A stretch of DNA of 64,000 nucleotides from Mikania micrantha (Eukaryota > Streptophyta > Magnoliopsida > Asterales > Asteraceae), in contig CM018691.1 in NCBI GenBank assembly GCA_009363875.1, positions 6,889,977-6,953,976 of the forward strand, read 5' to 3'. This document shows positions 23,401-33,690 of this stretch, piece after piece. Within the stretch, counting starts at the first letter, position 1; each line of letters opens with the position of its first letter. The notes beneath the pieces were generated by a model, which did not search any database, was not told the DNA's origin, and was given only the letters and a program-made list of their open reading frames with translations. Made by a program: the position numbers and the translations under genes.

Positions 23401-25033
23401 AGATCATATGAGCCTAAAATACTTCTTTGAACAGAAAGACTTGAATATGAGACAACGAAGATGGCTTGAACTGCTCAAAGATTATGACTGTGAGATCTTG
23501 TATCACCCAGGCAAGGCCAATGTGGTAGCTGATGCTCTAAGTCGTAAGACAGAACACTCTGCTATAAAAGTTAAGTCTTACAGTTTGGTAATAACACCTG
23601 ATTTTCTAAATGAACTCAAGGATGCACAGAGGCAAGGATTAAAGGAAGAAAATGTGGGATTCGAAAGAATCTTTGGTCAAGTTAAAAATCTAGAAGAAAA
23701 TGAATGTGGTGTTAAGATACGATTCGATCGAATGTGGGTTCCACGAAATGGGGACATCATGTCAAGGATTCTAGATGAAGCACATAAGTCACGTTACTCT
23801 ATTCATCCTGGTGCAACGAAAATGTATCAAGACCTTCGAAAAGACTATTGGTGGCCAGGTATGAAGTTTAATGTAATGCAGTACGTAAACAAATGTTTGA
23901 CATGTGCACAAGTGAAAGCTGAACATCAAAAACCCTATGGTTATGTGCAACCTTTAGAAATCCCGGAATGGAAGTGGGAACACATTACTATGGATTTTAT
24001 TACTAAGTTGCCTCTTACAGCAAAACGTCATGATGCTATTTGGGTGATTGTAGACCGGTTAACGAAAAGTGCTCATTTCTTGCCTATACGGGAGACTTAT
24101 ACGTCGGAGAAACTGTCTGAATTATTTGTAAAAGAAATAATTACCAGACATGGAGTTCCAGTTTCTATAGTGTCAGATCATGACACGCGATTCGTTTCAA
24201 GATTCTGGAAACGGTTTCATGAATCAATGGGTACAAGGCTCAATATTAGCACTGCATATCATCCTCAGACAGATGGACAGTCTGAAAGGACTATCCAAAC
24301 TTTAGAGGACATGCTCAGAGCCTGTATTATTGATTTTGGTGGTAGCTGGGATGATCATTTACCACTAGTGGAATTCTCGTACAACAACAGCTACCATGCT
24401 AGTATTGGAATGCCACCATACGAGGCATTGTACGGGCGACGTTGTAGGACACCTGTGTGTTGGGGAGGAGTAGGACAGAAAGAAGTGGGAAGTAAAGCTG
24501 CAGTAATTGATTTGATTGAAAAGCTCCAGCTAGTTAAAGCGCGAATAAAAGCTGCACAGGACCGACAAAAGTCATATGCCGACAAAAGACGGAGACCAAT
24601 AGAGTTTGAAGTAGGTGATCAAGTACTATTAAAAGTTTCACCATGGAAGGGAGTTATTCGATTCAGGAAAAGAGGAAAACTGAGCCCGAGATTTATTGGA
24701 CCTTTTCGAATAATGACACGGGTCGGTAAGGTAGCCTACCAATTAGATCTGCCAGATGAACTTAATGGAATTCATCCGACATTTCACGTTTCACATTTGA
24801 GAAAATGTCTAGCAGATGATGTAGCATATGTGCCGTTAAATGACATTGAAGTTGATGAACGGTTAAATTACATAGAAGAACCAGTTGCAATTGTTGACAC
24901 AAAAGAAAAACGATTACGTAACAAGACGATTAGACAAGTTAAGGTTCAATGGAAACATCGAAAAGGATCTGAGGTGACATGGGAGACTGAAGACGAGATG
25001 AAACGACTCTACCCACATTTGTTTGAAATGTAA
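20435..25033 (+). CDS. Gag-pol polyprotein, Gypsy/Tekay chromovirus, open copy
   Basis: 1532 codons without a stop, about 315 bases after the primer site. Order: basic N-terminus with an AT-hook-like GRGRPPKNKK; acidic stretch; gag core (about residues 140-290); zinc knuckle CYRCGKTRHLSYNC from residue 353, with a second knuckle at 372 whose second Cys is Ser; aspartic protease DSG at 444-446; RT with FIDD Asp pair at 781-782; RNase H Asp near 928; integrase HHCC region near 1120; catalytic D1187, D1248 and E1284 (35 residues between the last two); C-terminal chromodomain from about 1477. Differences from copy 1 include T to I and V to M in RT and SDRDTRF to SDHDTRF beside an integrase Asp. 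Whether it still functions cannot be read from sequence. Confidence 0.93.
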   Translation: MAGEKREGGSGKGRGRPPKNKKQDEEVPVNNAETEVNTEDENEEEEIRLEPVVVKAISNEVHKILKDLLPSDKTKAEKETTKEGATEEGERANSSNKEHDEDEVLIINNKGSGSSTKGPKGCDYKAFKGCNPPPFDGKKDAVATCHWVSAMEAVIEISECRVDQAVKFAAHSFTEEALHWWNTVKQSKTTADVEGMKWENLKELVMKHFCPKNEIDKIEREFLILKAGRMNHRQYTSKFNEMSILVPHLVNTEERRLKLYVEGLPPKVRTHVKAHAPRTFESAVEISGIVWDDVFEAEPLKEEPKQKWSSKFKRNRNEKPGPPMKKFRREEFETCIKCGRKHGGECRLGTTLCYRCGKTRHLSYNCPNILKCYNSGGIGHVSKNCFKPKTIPTEVSKPESSKGSDKQKAKARAFTMTKDQADKDPDVVTGTFLINDIPASVLFDSGASISFVAITFCDKLRANVKKIEHAFNIETALGKSTRVTEAIDDDCYIDIEGHRFPVKLFVITLGGFDVVLGMDCLAKHEANIICRRNMIFLTALNGRSVTVYGDKVFNAPKVISMIKASEFMRRGCGAYLAYVIDKEIRVKELEDVPVVCNFPDVFPEDFPGIPPDREIEFQIYVVPGAQPVAKAPYRLAPTEMKELMTQLQDLLDKGFIRPSVSPWGAPVLFVKKKDGSMRMCIDYRELNKLTIKNKYPLPRIDDLFDQLQGANWFSKIDLRSGYHQLKVREQDIPKTAFRIRYGHYEFLMMSFGLTNAPAAFMDLMNRVCRPMLDRSVIVFIDDILIYSKSEDDHACHIREVLEVLRREKLYAKFSKCAFWLREVQFLGHVISPEGIMVDPAKVEAVMKWNPPKTPTEVRSFLGLAGYYRRFIQDFSRIATPLTKLTRKEVKYDWGPTQVQAFEELKKRLTEAPILALPDGNEDMVVYSDASYLGLGCVLMQRGKVIAYASRQLKTHEANYPTHDLELAAVVFALKTWRHYLYGVKCTIYTDHMSLKYFFEQKDLNMRQRRWLELLKDYDCEILYHPGKANVVADALSRKTEHSAIKVKSYSLVITPDFLNELKDAQRQGLKEENVGFERIFGQVKNLEENECGVKIRFDRMWVPRNGDIMSRILDEAHKSRYSIHPGATKMYQDLRKDYWWPGMKFNVMQYVNKCLTCAQVKAEHQKPYGYVQPLEIPEWKWEHITMDFITKLPLTAKRHDAIWVIVDRLTKSAHFLPIRETYTSEKLSELFVKEIITRHGVPVSIVSDHDTRFVSRFWKRFHESMGTRLNISTAYHPQTDGQSERTIQTLEDMLRACIIDFGGSWDDHLPLVEFSYNNSYHASIGMPPYEALYGRRCRTPVCWGGVGQKEVGSKAAVIDLIEKLQLVKARIKAAQDRQKSYADKRRRPIEFEVGDQVLLKVSPWKGVIRFRKRGKLSPRFIGPFRIMTRVGKVAYQLDLPDELNGIHPTFHVSHLRKCLADDVAYVPLNDIEVDERLNYIEEPVAIVDTKEKRLRNKTIRQVKVQWKHRKGSEVTWETEDEMKRLYPHLFEM

Positions 25034-25073
25034 CAGGTTTCGAGGACGAAACCTATTGTAAGGAGGGTAGATT

Positions 25074-27484
25074 TGTAACAACCGAATAATTAGCACATTT
25101 GATTGTGTATAAAATCTACGTTGAATTAACAATCGAAATTATTACAGGATGATAGTATGCGAGAAATGATGAACGTAGGCGAAAACCGTGCGCGAAACGG
25201 AGTTACGGATTGTCCGGAATCGCGAAACGAAGAAAATTTTCAAAGTATTGAACTTTTGGACTTGTCGCGGTACGCGACGGAGATTTGAGGATCCTTCGCG
25301 GTACGCGATGGACCAAAAATATCTGAAATCCTCCGGATTTCTTCGCGGTACGCGAAGCCTTATTTGGCTCCTCGTCGCGGTACGCGACGGGTGAGGCGGT
25401 GGAATAAGTTGATATCTTTCATCAGATTTCATAAAAACTATATTTCATCTTCATATCTCAAACATATTCGCTCCAGATGAACATCAGACGAATTTTTCTC
25501 ATCAAACCTTCAATTTGAAGCCACCAGAAGTCTCTGATCATACCAGGGATCCTATCTACAAGTTCTGATCGTTGTTTTGCAGTCAAAACTCCGTCAGATT
25601 AGGTAATGATTAGTTTTTAACATTCTAGTGTGATTTTAATTGATTAGATCTTGATTTTGAATGTAATGACATAGTTAGGATTGTTGATTATTGCCTAGAT
25701 GATGGCTAGGATTGATTAGAAATGAAGAACACGATGTTCTAACGGTTAAATCCTTGTTTTGATCCGTTGTAATGCCCGGTTTGCATGAAATCACAACTAT
25801 GATTATAATGGTTTAATCCATTTGATTATGACAATGTAGGTGATTAGCTTGGTTAATCTTTGAAATGCAAAGGTTAAATCTAAGTGTTTCAAACTAATCA
25901 CAATCATTAACATACTTATTGGAACGATTATCTGATGTTTATGATAATAGTCAGATTAGTATGTTAAACATGGTTATTAAACCTACTCTAAGACTACATA
26001 GTGATATTTCATGATATCTGGGAAATCAATGATAAGGATTGATCATTTCTAAGCCATCAATCTGTTTAAGAATTGTTTTAGCATTATAATCAACAACATT
26101 AACTATTTGATGACTTTCAAGACAATTTCTTTGACATTGAACGTTCAGAAAGATCTAATCAGTAGGTTAAAACCTAAATAACTTATTAAGTGTAAACTAA
26201 TGCAAAGTTACACCATTAGTACCAGTTTACGAGGAATCGTGCTGCTGTAAGATATCAGGTGAGTTCTTAAAGCCCTGTTTTAAATGTTTTATCATTTTGG
26301 GCTGATATGCATGTTATAAAGTTCTGTTATGAAAATGATTGTATGTATGTATAAAGTATTGTATGAAAGTGATTTTTAACCTGATTTTAGTCAGGTAAAA
26401 CATGTTTACAGATAAAGAAAGTTTACAGATAAAGAATGTTTATAGATAAAGAATGTATTAAAGAAAAGAATGTTTTAAGTCTCAACTATGATTGAGAAGT
26501 AAATGATTTTAAGAATTTCAGCTGAGATGTAATGAATATGTTAAGTCTCAATGATGATTGAGAAGTAAATGATTTTTAAGAGTCTCAGCTAAAATATGAT
26601 GAATGTTTTAAAGTCTCAACTGCGGTTGAGAATGAAATGATTTTAAAGGACTCAACCGAGGTTGAGTAGGAAGTGAGGTTTTGCTGGCTGCGGTTGGGCA
26701 AAACGTGAACACTACGGTGAAAGGAGCCGTTTATGATGATGATGGTTTAAACGATTTAAACCATATTATGTATGAATGATATATGTAAAGAAGTCTTGTA
26801 CCAGTATGAGCCGTCAATTTCGGTTGATGGTTAAAGATTCCTGTGGAAACAGAGGCCTGCCGACTGTGTGTCGCCAGTTCAGTTAAAGAAATCTTAGGCA
26901 TGCTTGAGTTATCAGCTGCGCGTTGATAGTGTTAAAGAAATCTTATACATGTATGAGTTACCAGCTGCGGGTTGGTAGTTTAAGAGCCTTGTGTTGCACA
27001 AGCCTGTTTGACTTTAGGGTCAGCAGTTGACGGTGAAGTTTCTTCACCGTATGAATGATGTTATGATGATATGTATGATATGTAATTATGTTATGATGCT
27101 ATGTATATGATGAAATTATGATATGAAAACATGTATGTTATATAGTTGGATTATGCTATATGATGACATGAATGAATAAGGATTTTTTTTAAGAAATGAA
27201 CTTAGAACTCACCAGCATAAAGCTGACTTGTTTTACCTGCATATCAGGTTGAATAGTTTGAGAAAGGAGACCAGGGAGAGCTCATGGCATATGTTGAAGA
27301 CTACCCTTGGCATAGATTGGCTATGTTATATAACTATTAAAGATATGGGCTATGTATAAATGTTTACTTAGTATCTATATTCTATTCTATATTGTCACCT
27401 TAAATTCCGCTGCTATGATAATGTAAATATGGTTAAGGACTATGGGTATGATGATTTGCCAACCGAGTGGCTCGGGGCCTCTCA
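25074..27484 (+). repeat. Gypsy dimer LTR3 (3' end)
   Basis: 2411 bases, preceded by polypurine tract 25060-25073 and followed at once by target duplication CCAAA. Two visible differences from LTR2: C to T at about 25262 in the first palindrome's flank, and T to G near 26852, which weakens one hairpin stem. Hairpin array at 26480-27050. Confidence 0.93.
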
Positions 27485-27489
27485 CCAAA
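27485..27489. other. Target site duplication CCAAA (right)
   Basis: Right-hand copy of the 5-base duplication flanking the dimer. Confidence 0.9.
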
Positions 27490-28258
27490 ATTATCTAAGT
27501 CCCTGCCTCAACTCCCAGAAGTCCAATATAGGTTTCGGAAGAACAGTGCTATCTTTCGGAAGTAAATAGTCTTCGAAAGGAACCTAAGTTCCTCAGAAGA
27601 TCAAGTACCTTCGGAAGATAGCCTTGTTCTTTTGAGATCCTCCAAGGAAGACAAAGTCTTCCGAACATAACTGTTTCTAATCACTTGCTTGAAAGCTTCC
27701 GAAGACAAAGACTACCGAAGACTTGCTTTTGACAGATTCCATACACTTATAGAAATAATCAGAGCTGCTTTCTTTCTTGAAGACCAACACAGAAGACATT
27801 AGTACGTCAGTCAGTAGCAAAGAAGATTTGTTAGATCTACAGAGATACCTTTACATTAATTTATTTTGTAGTTTAGGTATTTATTGTAAAAGTCAATGAA
27901 GTCTTTTGTATTAATTGTAATTAATATGGCTTGGCCTGTCAAGACCATAACAGATACTAGTTTTAGCATTAGTTTGTTTCTAGTATTTTGCCCAGCTTTG
28001 TATTCCTACGAGGATACAGCTGTAGGTTTTAGTATAAATACATTCACTGGTACATTAGCAAAGAGTACGTGTGCTTGAGCTAAGACTTGTAAAACTCTTA
28101 CTATTGAATGCAATATACTTTAACCTTGATTTTATACTTGTCTTGTGTATTTTGTTTCAATGTGTTTTACAAACCAAGTTAACAGAATTTCTGCATCTAT
28201 CAACTAAGTAGAAGATACCTTGTGAAAGAGTTGTGTAATTTATACAACCGATCCAACA
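27490..28258 (+). repeat. SIRE 3' LTR, remaining part
   Basis: Continuation of the LTR begun at 10287. The first 240 bases carry eight or so CTTCNGAAG-type motifs, the same family as upstream of the extra gene at 6180-6660. Ends ATCCAACA at 28258, giving an LTR of about 800 bases. The next five bases, GTTAT, are the expected target duplication, but the partner end is outside the window. Confidence 0.65.
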
Positions 28259-28933
28259 GTTATTCAGGTCCACCCTATTAACCCACACTGTTAATAGGGC
28301 AGGGTTTTGGGCGTCGGGTTTCGGGCATATTTTTAACTATTAATCGGGTCTTGGGTATATTTTTAAAAATTATTCGAGTTTCTGGATAACGCGAGTACCC
28401 GAATAAGGATGATTAATATTTTTGTATATGTTAATTATTAAATATAAATCACATTCAATAGCTTACACATAAACATCTTTAACCTTCATAATCTTAAAGC
28501 AAATCACATTTAAACAGATTATGTTTTAAAAACCCTAATCTTTACCTTTTCTTCGAACTCGCTCAATTTCTGTGGTTGATAGCCGAATCCAAGGCAAGCA
28601 TTTATTGTACTTTGAGTTGAAATGAGTAGAATTAAGACGTTAGAATGGGTTGAGATGAGAACTTTTAACATAATGCAGGCCAAGATGGATAACTTAAAAG
28701 TCAAGCGTGTAAAAATGATCAATAATATATTTGATGCGAAAATAATAAAAATAAACTATTTTTTCATTACAACTTATTTTAACTTCAAATTTAGGTAAAC
28801 AATTATTGCATAAAACACATCCTGACCCGCATCCATTTAACTCGTTACCTAACTCAACCCAGCTCAGCCTGCCCAATTTGTCAGACATGACTAGATTGAT
28901 AATTTTTCAGATTGTTTATAATCACTATTACAA
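28259..28933. other. Intergenic, no gene seen
   Basis: AT-rich. Contains CCTATTAA/TTAATAGG inverted arms at 28273-28301 and two stretches of GGGTTTCGGGC or GACCCGCATCC type wording that resemble decayed subterminal repeats of DNA transposons. No coding region or complete ends found. Confidence 0.4.
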
Positions 28934-29345
28934 CACTGGGTATTTGTGACGAAATTTTCGGTTGCAAAGTAGTCTCAAATAACCATATGCAACTACTTAA
29001 TACCAACAGAGCCGTCACAAAAACCTACGTATCTAATACCTTTTTGCGACCACAATTGTGACAGACAAGTATTTTGCGACTGATTTGGCAACGGTTATTC
29101 TGGTCACAATTAATGCGACGGATTAGCAACATGCTTTTTGCGACAAGTTTGCGATAAGTTTTTGCAATGGTTTGCGACAGGTTTTTTGCGACTGTATTCC
29201 GACAAGAATTTTACAATCACTTTGCGACGGGTTTTTTGTGACTATCTTGCGACTGGAAATTTGCGACGGGTTTTTTGTGACTATCTTGCGACTAGAAATT
29301 TACTAAGGCACTTGCGAAGAGTTTGCGACCATTTCTTAGTCATTT
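28934..29345 (-). mobile_element. CACTA (En/Spm)-like terminus with subterminal repeats
   Basis: Begins CACTGGGTATTTGTGACG at 28934 and holds more than a dozen TTTGCGAC or TTGCGACGG repeats, most at 29030-29330. Dense short GCGAC repeats beside a CAC end are typical of CACTA subterminal regions. The terminal sequence is not the canonical CACTACAAGAA and the opposite end was not found, so the family call is tentative. Confidence 0.45.
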
Positions 29346-29485
29346 TACAAAATAACATATATGTAAAAAATAATAAAACCTGCAAAAAATTTACAAAATT
29401 TCAAATAGAACCTACTTTATAAGCATCAAATATCGGATAAACATCAAACATTCATATGCATCAAATATCCAAAAGCATCAAACAT

Positions 29486-29686
29486 CTAAATTGTTTTAAC
29501 TAGGCATTCAAGCAACCAAAATAAAGTGGTTGGGTCATGTCCTAACTCGATGACCGAGGTGTGTTTAGTCACAACTCTTAACAGTGATTCAATGCTCGTC
29601 ATTCTCTCAAGCATAGCCTCTTTCTCTGCCTTTTCACTTTCTTTTCCTTTCACCAACTCCTCTATAATTTTGTTTGACCTTTGTAT
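29486..29686 (-). pseudogene. Coding exon remnant of a CACTA-type accessory protein
   Basis: The minus strand has an acceptor-like TTTTTTGATTGTAG ending at 29687, then 67 codons open to TAG at 29486-29488. The peptide is charged and heptad-like (NKIIEELVKGKESEKAEKEA, then TSIESLL), as in the last exon of TNP1/Ptta-type proteins of plant CACTA elements. The subterminal repeats lie just 3' of it, as expected for that gene order. No further exons could be read in 29700-30280. It could also be a shared coiled-coil coincidence. Confidence 0.35.
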
Positions 29687-29699
29687 CTACAATCAAAAA

Positions 29700-30279
29700 A
29701 CATATACTCCGATTAGTAAATAAATATTAAAACTCAAATACACAGTAATTAATACACCCATAAATTTAGGTCATGTTGCATACACATAATGATCCAAGAG
29801 AAAGCTACACTACATAGATATGTTCACACACAATTACAATACTACAAAAACTTATGTAGTTTTAAAAGTGTATGTTTACGGGTTGATTTACTTCTATTAG
29901 AGGATTTTTTTTTGGACTTGTGAAACAACATACATACTCACTAATGCTCATAGTAAAGCTATTGATTAGGATGAGAGCAAACTTTTCATAAATTGATATC
30001 TTTTTTTAGGTATTAATTCATCATAGATAAATTTTAAGGATGCTAAAAACTTTCTGGTGTCCCAATGCTATTACTATTTTGTGGTCACCAAAGACAGGTA
30101 TAATACAGGTTGGCTTCTTTCACCTTGCAAATTTACACAACGAAAAAAAAATTACCAAAATGAACATACCGATTATTAGTTAGAAAAATTCACAACTACA
30201 ATTTATATATTATCGATATCTCCTGCCAAATTACATAAAAAAACTTATCAGCAAAGCCTAGAATGTATGCTTTTTAATA
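29700..30279. other. Non-coding AT-rich stretch
   Basis: No open frames of note and no clear element ends; probably intron or decayed interior of the CACTA remnant. Confidence 0.4.
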
Positions 30280-30287
30280 CATACAAC

Positions 30288-30403
30288 CAAGGTTTAAAAA
30301 AACGGAATCACGCCTCGAGGCGTTTTCACTCTGTCACACAAGGCGTACGCCTCAAGGCGAAACGATGAGTAAGTCCGAGACGGTAGCAAATAAATAAATA
30401 TTT

Positions 30404-30445
<42 letters not shown>

Positions 30446-30649
30446 CATCAATTAAAGAGCTTTTATAACTAAGATCAACATCATTCAATAAACATAAAAG
30501 GACAAAGTCTATAAAATACAAAAAGACTTGGAATGTTTAGAAAAAAACATCTACCCATATAGACCGCCTCGGCCCAGTGAGGCGTGCGTTTCTTCAGATC
30601 TTGTGAGGCGCTCTTGAGGTGCTGCCTCATACCGTTTTTTTAAACCATG
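30288..30649. mobile_element. hAT-type MITE, 362 bases
   Basis: Flanked by the 8-base direct repeat CATACAAC (30280-30287 and 30650-30657). Termini are inverted: CAAGGTTTAAAAAAACGG at the left and its near-complement ending AAACCATG at the right. An 8-base duplication and CA-type ends fit a non-autonomous hAT element. Inside are GCCTCGAGGCG and AGGCG-rich arms at both ends and a TA microsatellite (about 30407-30438). No coding capacity. Confidence 0.8.
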
Positions 30650-30711
30650 CATACAACATTCCCAATCTGTCTTGAAAAATCGATATTTAGTAGCTACCTC
30701 AGTTGTTGTCA

Positions 30712-31323
30712 TCAAGATTGAGGCTTGTGATCCTCGTCCTTGACCCTTAGTTGGTGGTATCCTAAACGCAGGTTGATCTTTGAATAGAAACTGGAACCTT
30801 GCAGCCGGTCGAATAGATCATCTATCCTTGGTAGCGGATACCGATTCTTCACTGTAAGCTTGTTCAATTCTTGATAGTCGATGCACATTCTAAAATTTCC
30901 ATCTTTCTTCTTTACGAATAAAACGGGTGCTCCCCACGGTGAGAAGCTTGGTCTTATGAAACATTTGTCCAGTAGTTCTTGTAGTTGGTTAGATAGCTCC
31001 TGCATCTATGATGGGGCTAGTCTGTACGGCGATCGAGCTATTGATGCTGCGCAAGGCACCATGTCAATTCGAAATTCGACTTGCCTATTAGGTGGTAGTC
31101 GAGGCAAATCCTCAGGGAATACCTCTGGATACTCTCGTACAATCGGTATATCTTCTAGACGCTTATCTTTTGACTTCCTTTCCATAACATGTGCTAATAC
31201 TGCTTGACATCCCTTGCGTAGGTACTTGCGGGCTTTCATGCAAGAGATAATTTGTAACACATGTCCGCACTTTTCGCCATGAATTGACAGAGTCTCCCCA
31301 CTTAGGAGTGGAATGCGGACCAT
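30712..31323 (-). pseudogene. Gypsy protease-RT linker and truncated RT
   Basis: Two neighbouring frames read the region between protease and RT (YPEVFPEDLPRLPP) and the start of RT (GFIRPS-type block as CFIRPSFSPWGAPV, KKKDGNFRMCIDY, PLPRIDDLFDRLQG). Translation leaves the family just after VKDED; the FIDD catalytic block, RNase H and integrase are absent. A stop separates the frames at about 31006. Confidence 0.85.
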
Positions 31324-31341
31324 CTTCTGACAACATACAAT

Positions 31342-32139
31342 TTATGCGTGATTTTTGGACAACCAGGCCATGCCGACAACCACATCGAAATTTCTCAGTT
31401 TCACCGATAAAAGGTCTATAGAAAAAACATAATCTCCTAGTTGTAACGTGCACCCTTGAATTATCTCACTAGTTTCAATCAATTTTCCATTAGCTAGTTC
31501 TATTGTGTATCCGTCGTGTAGAGCAGTTGGATTAGCTCCAATTAACATGCTAAATTTGGTTGACATAAAGCTCTTATCCGCCCCCGTATCAAATAGGACA
31601 GAAGCATAATGATTATTAACATAGAATGTACTCGTCACAAGGTTTGGATCTCGTTTGACGTCTCCGGCTGCAATAACAAAGGCCCTACCTCGAGCATTGT
31701 TACCTTGATTTGCTAGCTTTGGGCAGTTCTTCCTGAGATGACCTACTATTCCACATTCAAAACAACTCATATTATCCTTGTTACTATCTATCACCGATGT
31801 AGGTACAGGAGCTCGACAATTCCTTGCTAGATGTCACTGTCTTCCACATCTGTACGTGCAACCCTTCTTGGGTTATTTAGAAGTGTTGCTCAGCTTCTCT
31901 TGTGTTCTAAATTCTACACCACCTCCAGAGCATGTCTCAGTGTCTCCTTGTAGTTGGGAAACTATGTTTGAAATTTTAGCTTTGATAAGGTCATTCAAAA
32001 TCTTGACCGTGTCAGTTGAACTGAGTGTCGTTCTGTCAGAGGTTAAGTCAGGACCAGACTCATTGTTTTTCAACTTCTTTTTGCGACCTTGTTTATCGTT
32101 TGGGTGGCATTTTCCTATATAAGGAGTACATTGAAACAT
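31342..32139 (-). pseudogene. Gypsy gag remnant and aspartic protease
   Basis: The minus strand begins with a gag N-terminus (ending near 31873), lacks the conserved gag core, then shows two zinc knuckles: CTYRCGRQ-stop-HLARNC near 31825-31865, with an in-frame TGA, and CFECGIVGHLRKNC near 31755. The protease follows with SVLFDTGADKSF, a normal DTG active site, and VVVGMAWL. The deletion, the stop in the first knuckle and a frame change make it inactive. Confidence 0.82.
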
Positions 32140-32467
32140 GACTGAGAACGTATACTAGAGAATACATTCTCAGTGTTTGTGCTACTGATTCCTATACTTG
32201 GATATCGAGCTTATTGCTAATGTTGTGGTTTAATCGGTCGTGACTGTTAACCATTATCAGGTTTCACCAGGATTCATATGTATTGCAAATTATCATTATG
32301 TATGCATCCATAGAGATAATTTTCCTTACACAATCACCCTAGTTCCTCCCAATTCAAGTTGCAATCACTTCCTGTTAACCCATGAAAATGATTACTGCAT
32401 ATCTTAGAATGAGCCTTAAGGCTATAGTCTAGGTCTTAATCAGGTAACCTAGTTTGCTATAACCAAT

Positions 32468-32480
32468 GGCTCTGATACCA
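32468..32480 (-). other. Primer binding site, minus-strand Gypsy
   Basis: The minus strand reads TGGTATCAGAGCC three bases inside the LTR end; initiator tRNA-Met type. Confidence 0.85.
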
Positions 32481-33117
32481 ATCTGTCACACCCTTGTCGT
32501 TGCGGAAGCGTACCGTGTGACTCTCAATGTTTTACAGTCATTGTTTACAACAAAAGACACATATGTTTCTATATTAACGAGCAACATTACAACTACATTA
32601 GCCGCAAGCCTAATGTAATAACAATTTAACTAAGTTTCACACATATATACAATGCTATTACACATATATATTATGTTATGTATCACACTGTTGAGTCTAT
32701 CTCTCATAGACTCTACTATATGTCTCCAAAGATTGAGCTCCCAGCTCCACCCCCTGTATCATTATGCATCTGAGAAAACATGATTTTAAACAATCAGCAT
32801 ATCGCTAGTAAGTTCACAAGTTTATTTATCAAAAATGTATGTTTTGTATCCCAAACGAATCAAATGTTTGCATAAAAAACATTAAATAATATTTATGTCC
32901 CAAACTGGGAGTAAAACATTGGTATCTAGTGCGAACATTGTTCCTTCCAACAGTGTCATGTATTAGTTCCCGACCAACTGTCCAATTATAACTCCTGGAC
33001 TCCCGTAACCGAGCTGACGAGTTCAGTGTTTGCCCCTTCCCAATGTCCTTGTCGCAAGACATTGTGTGTTTTAGCCTTATTGAGCGCCCGCTCGATATCC
33101 AGTCGTGGTTTTAGCTA

Positions 33118-33424
33118 CGAACCACGGGCGAGGATTGTCAATCACAAATAGAATCTATTCTCAATAATCACGCCCCCCATGGTTAACGGTTACAGAATAG
33201 GAGACTTAGCGACAAATGTGTAACCCGTGAAACAATGACAAGTTTGGTCATATGTTTCGCCCCACTGTCACGAACCACGGGCGAGGATTGTCAATCACAA
33301 ATAGAATCTATTCTCAATAATCACGCCCCCCCATGGTTAACGGTTACAGAATAGGAGACTTAGCGACAAATGTGTAACCCGTGAAACAATGACAAGTTTG
33401 GTCATATGTTTCGCCCCACTGTCA
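33118..33424. repeat. Tandem duplication of about 153 bases
   Basis: 33118-33270 is repeated at 33271-33424 with one extra C. The copies are otherwise identical by eye, so the duplication is younger than the LTR. Confidence 0.92.
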
Positions 33425-33469
33425 CGTGTTTCAACCAAATGTTTTACAACGCTTTCGTTTTCTTGTTTC

Positions 33470-33690
33470 ACAAAGTGTTTCAAAAGTATTTCAGCGTTTC
33501 ACATGATGCAAATAAGTTTTCATGTTTCTCAAAATGTAGCGAAAGCGTTTCAGAGTTCCACCTGATCAAATCAGGTATCATGTTTCACAAAATGTATCAA
33601 AAGCGTTTCAGAGTTCCACCTGATCTAATTAGGTTTCATGTTTCACAAAATGTATCAAAAGCATTTCAGAGTTCTACCAAAAATCAGAAT
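33470..33690. repeat. About 60-base tandem repeats in LTR
   Basis: Units of the type CATGTTTCACAAAATGTATC, then AAAGCGTTTCAGAGTTCCACC and CTGATCAAATCAGG, are repeated three to four times with substitutions. Confidence 0.8.

Larger units (their letters stand above)
10318..27484 (+). mobile_element. Tandem (dimeric) Gypsy/Tekay chromovirus, three LTRs
   Basis: One insertion of 17,167 bases with the order LTR, gag-pol, LTR, gag-pol, LTR, all plus strand. The only target duplication is CCAAA at 10313-10317 and 27485-27489. LTRs begin TGTAACAACCG and end GGCCTCTCA. Primer sites match the 3' end of initiator tRNA-Met (TGGTATCAGAGC). RT, integrase and a C-terminal chromodomain place it in the chromovirus group, most like Tekay/Del. 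The two internal copies differ at only a few sites. The dimer most simply arose by unequal recombination between LTRs after one insertion; an assembly duplication is the alternative. Confidence 0.92.
3601..28258 (+). mobile_element. SIRE-type Ty1/Copia element, split by a Gypsy dimer
   Basis: A plus-strand Copia element. Order: integrase C-terminal half, RT, RNase H (3601-6132), promoter-like block (6133-6740), extra gene in the env position (6752-10256), polypurine tract TAGGGGAGAC (10277-10286) and 3' LTR. The LTR starts TGTAAGATC at 10287, is interrupted at 10317 by the 17-kb Gypsy dimer, resumes at 27490 and ends ATCCAACA at 28258. The 5' LTR, gag, protease and front of integrase are missing or lie left of the window, because another LTR element sits at 3600. 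Pol wording and the long 3' gene match the SIRE/Maximus lineage as I know it. Several stops and frameshifts make it a dead copy. Confidence 0.8.

Noticed and set aside
27896..28078. 60-codon frame in the SIRE LTR
   Set aside because: No domain, lies wholly inside the LTR, and has no supporting context.
29138..29422. 94-codon frame with repeated LRRVFCDYLAT
   Set aside because: Translation of the GCGAC subterminal repeats; not a protein gene.
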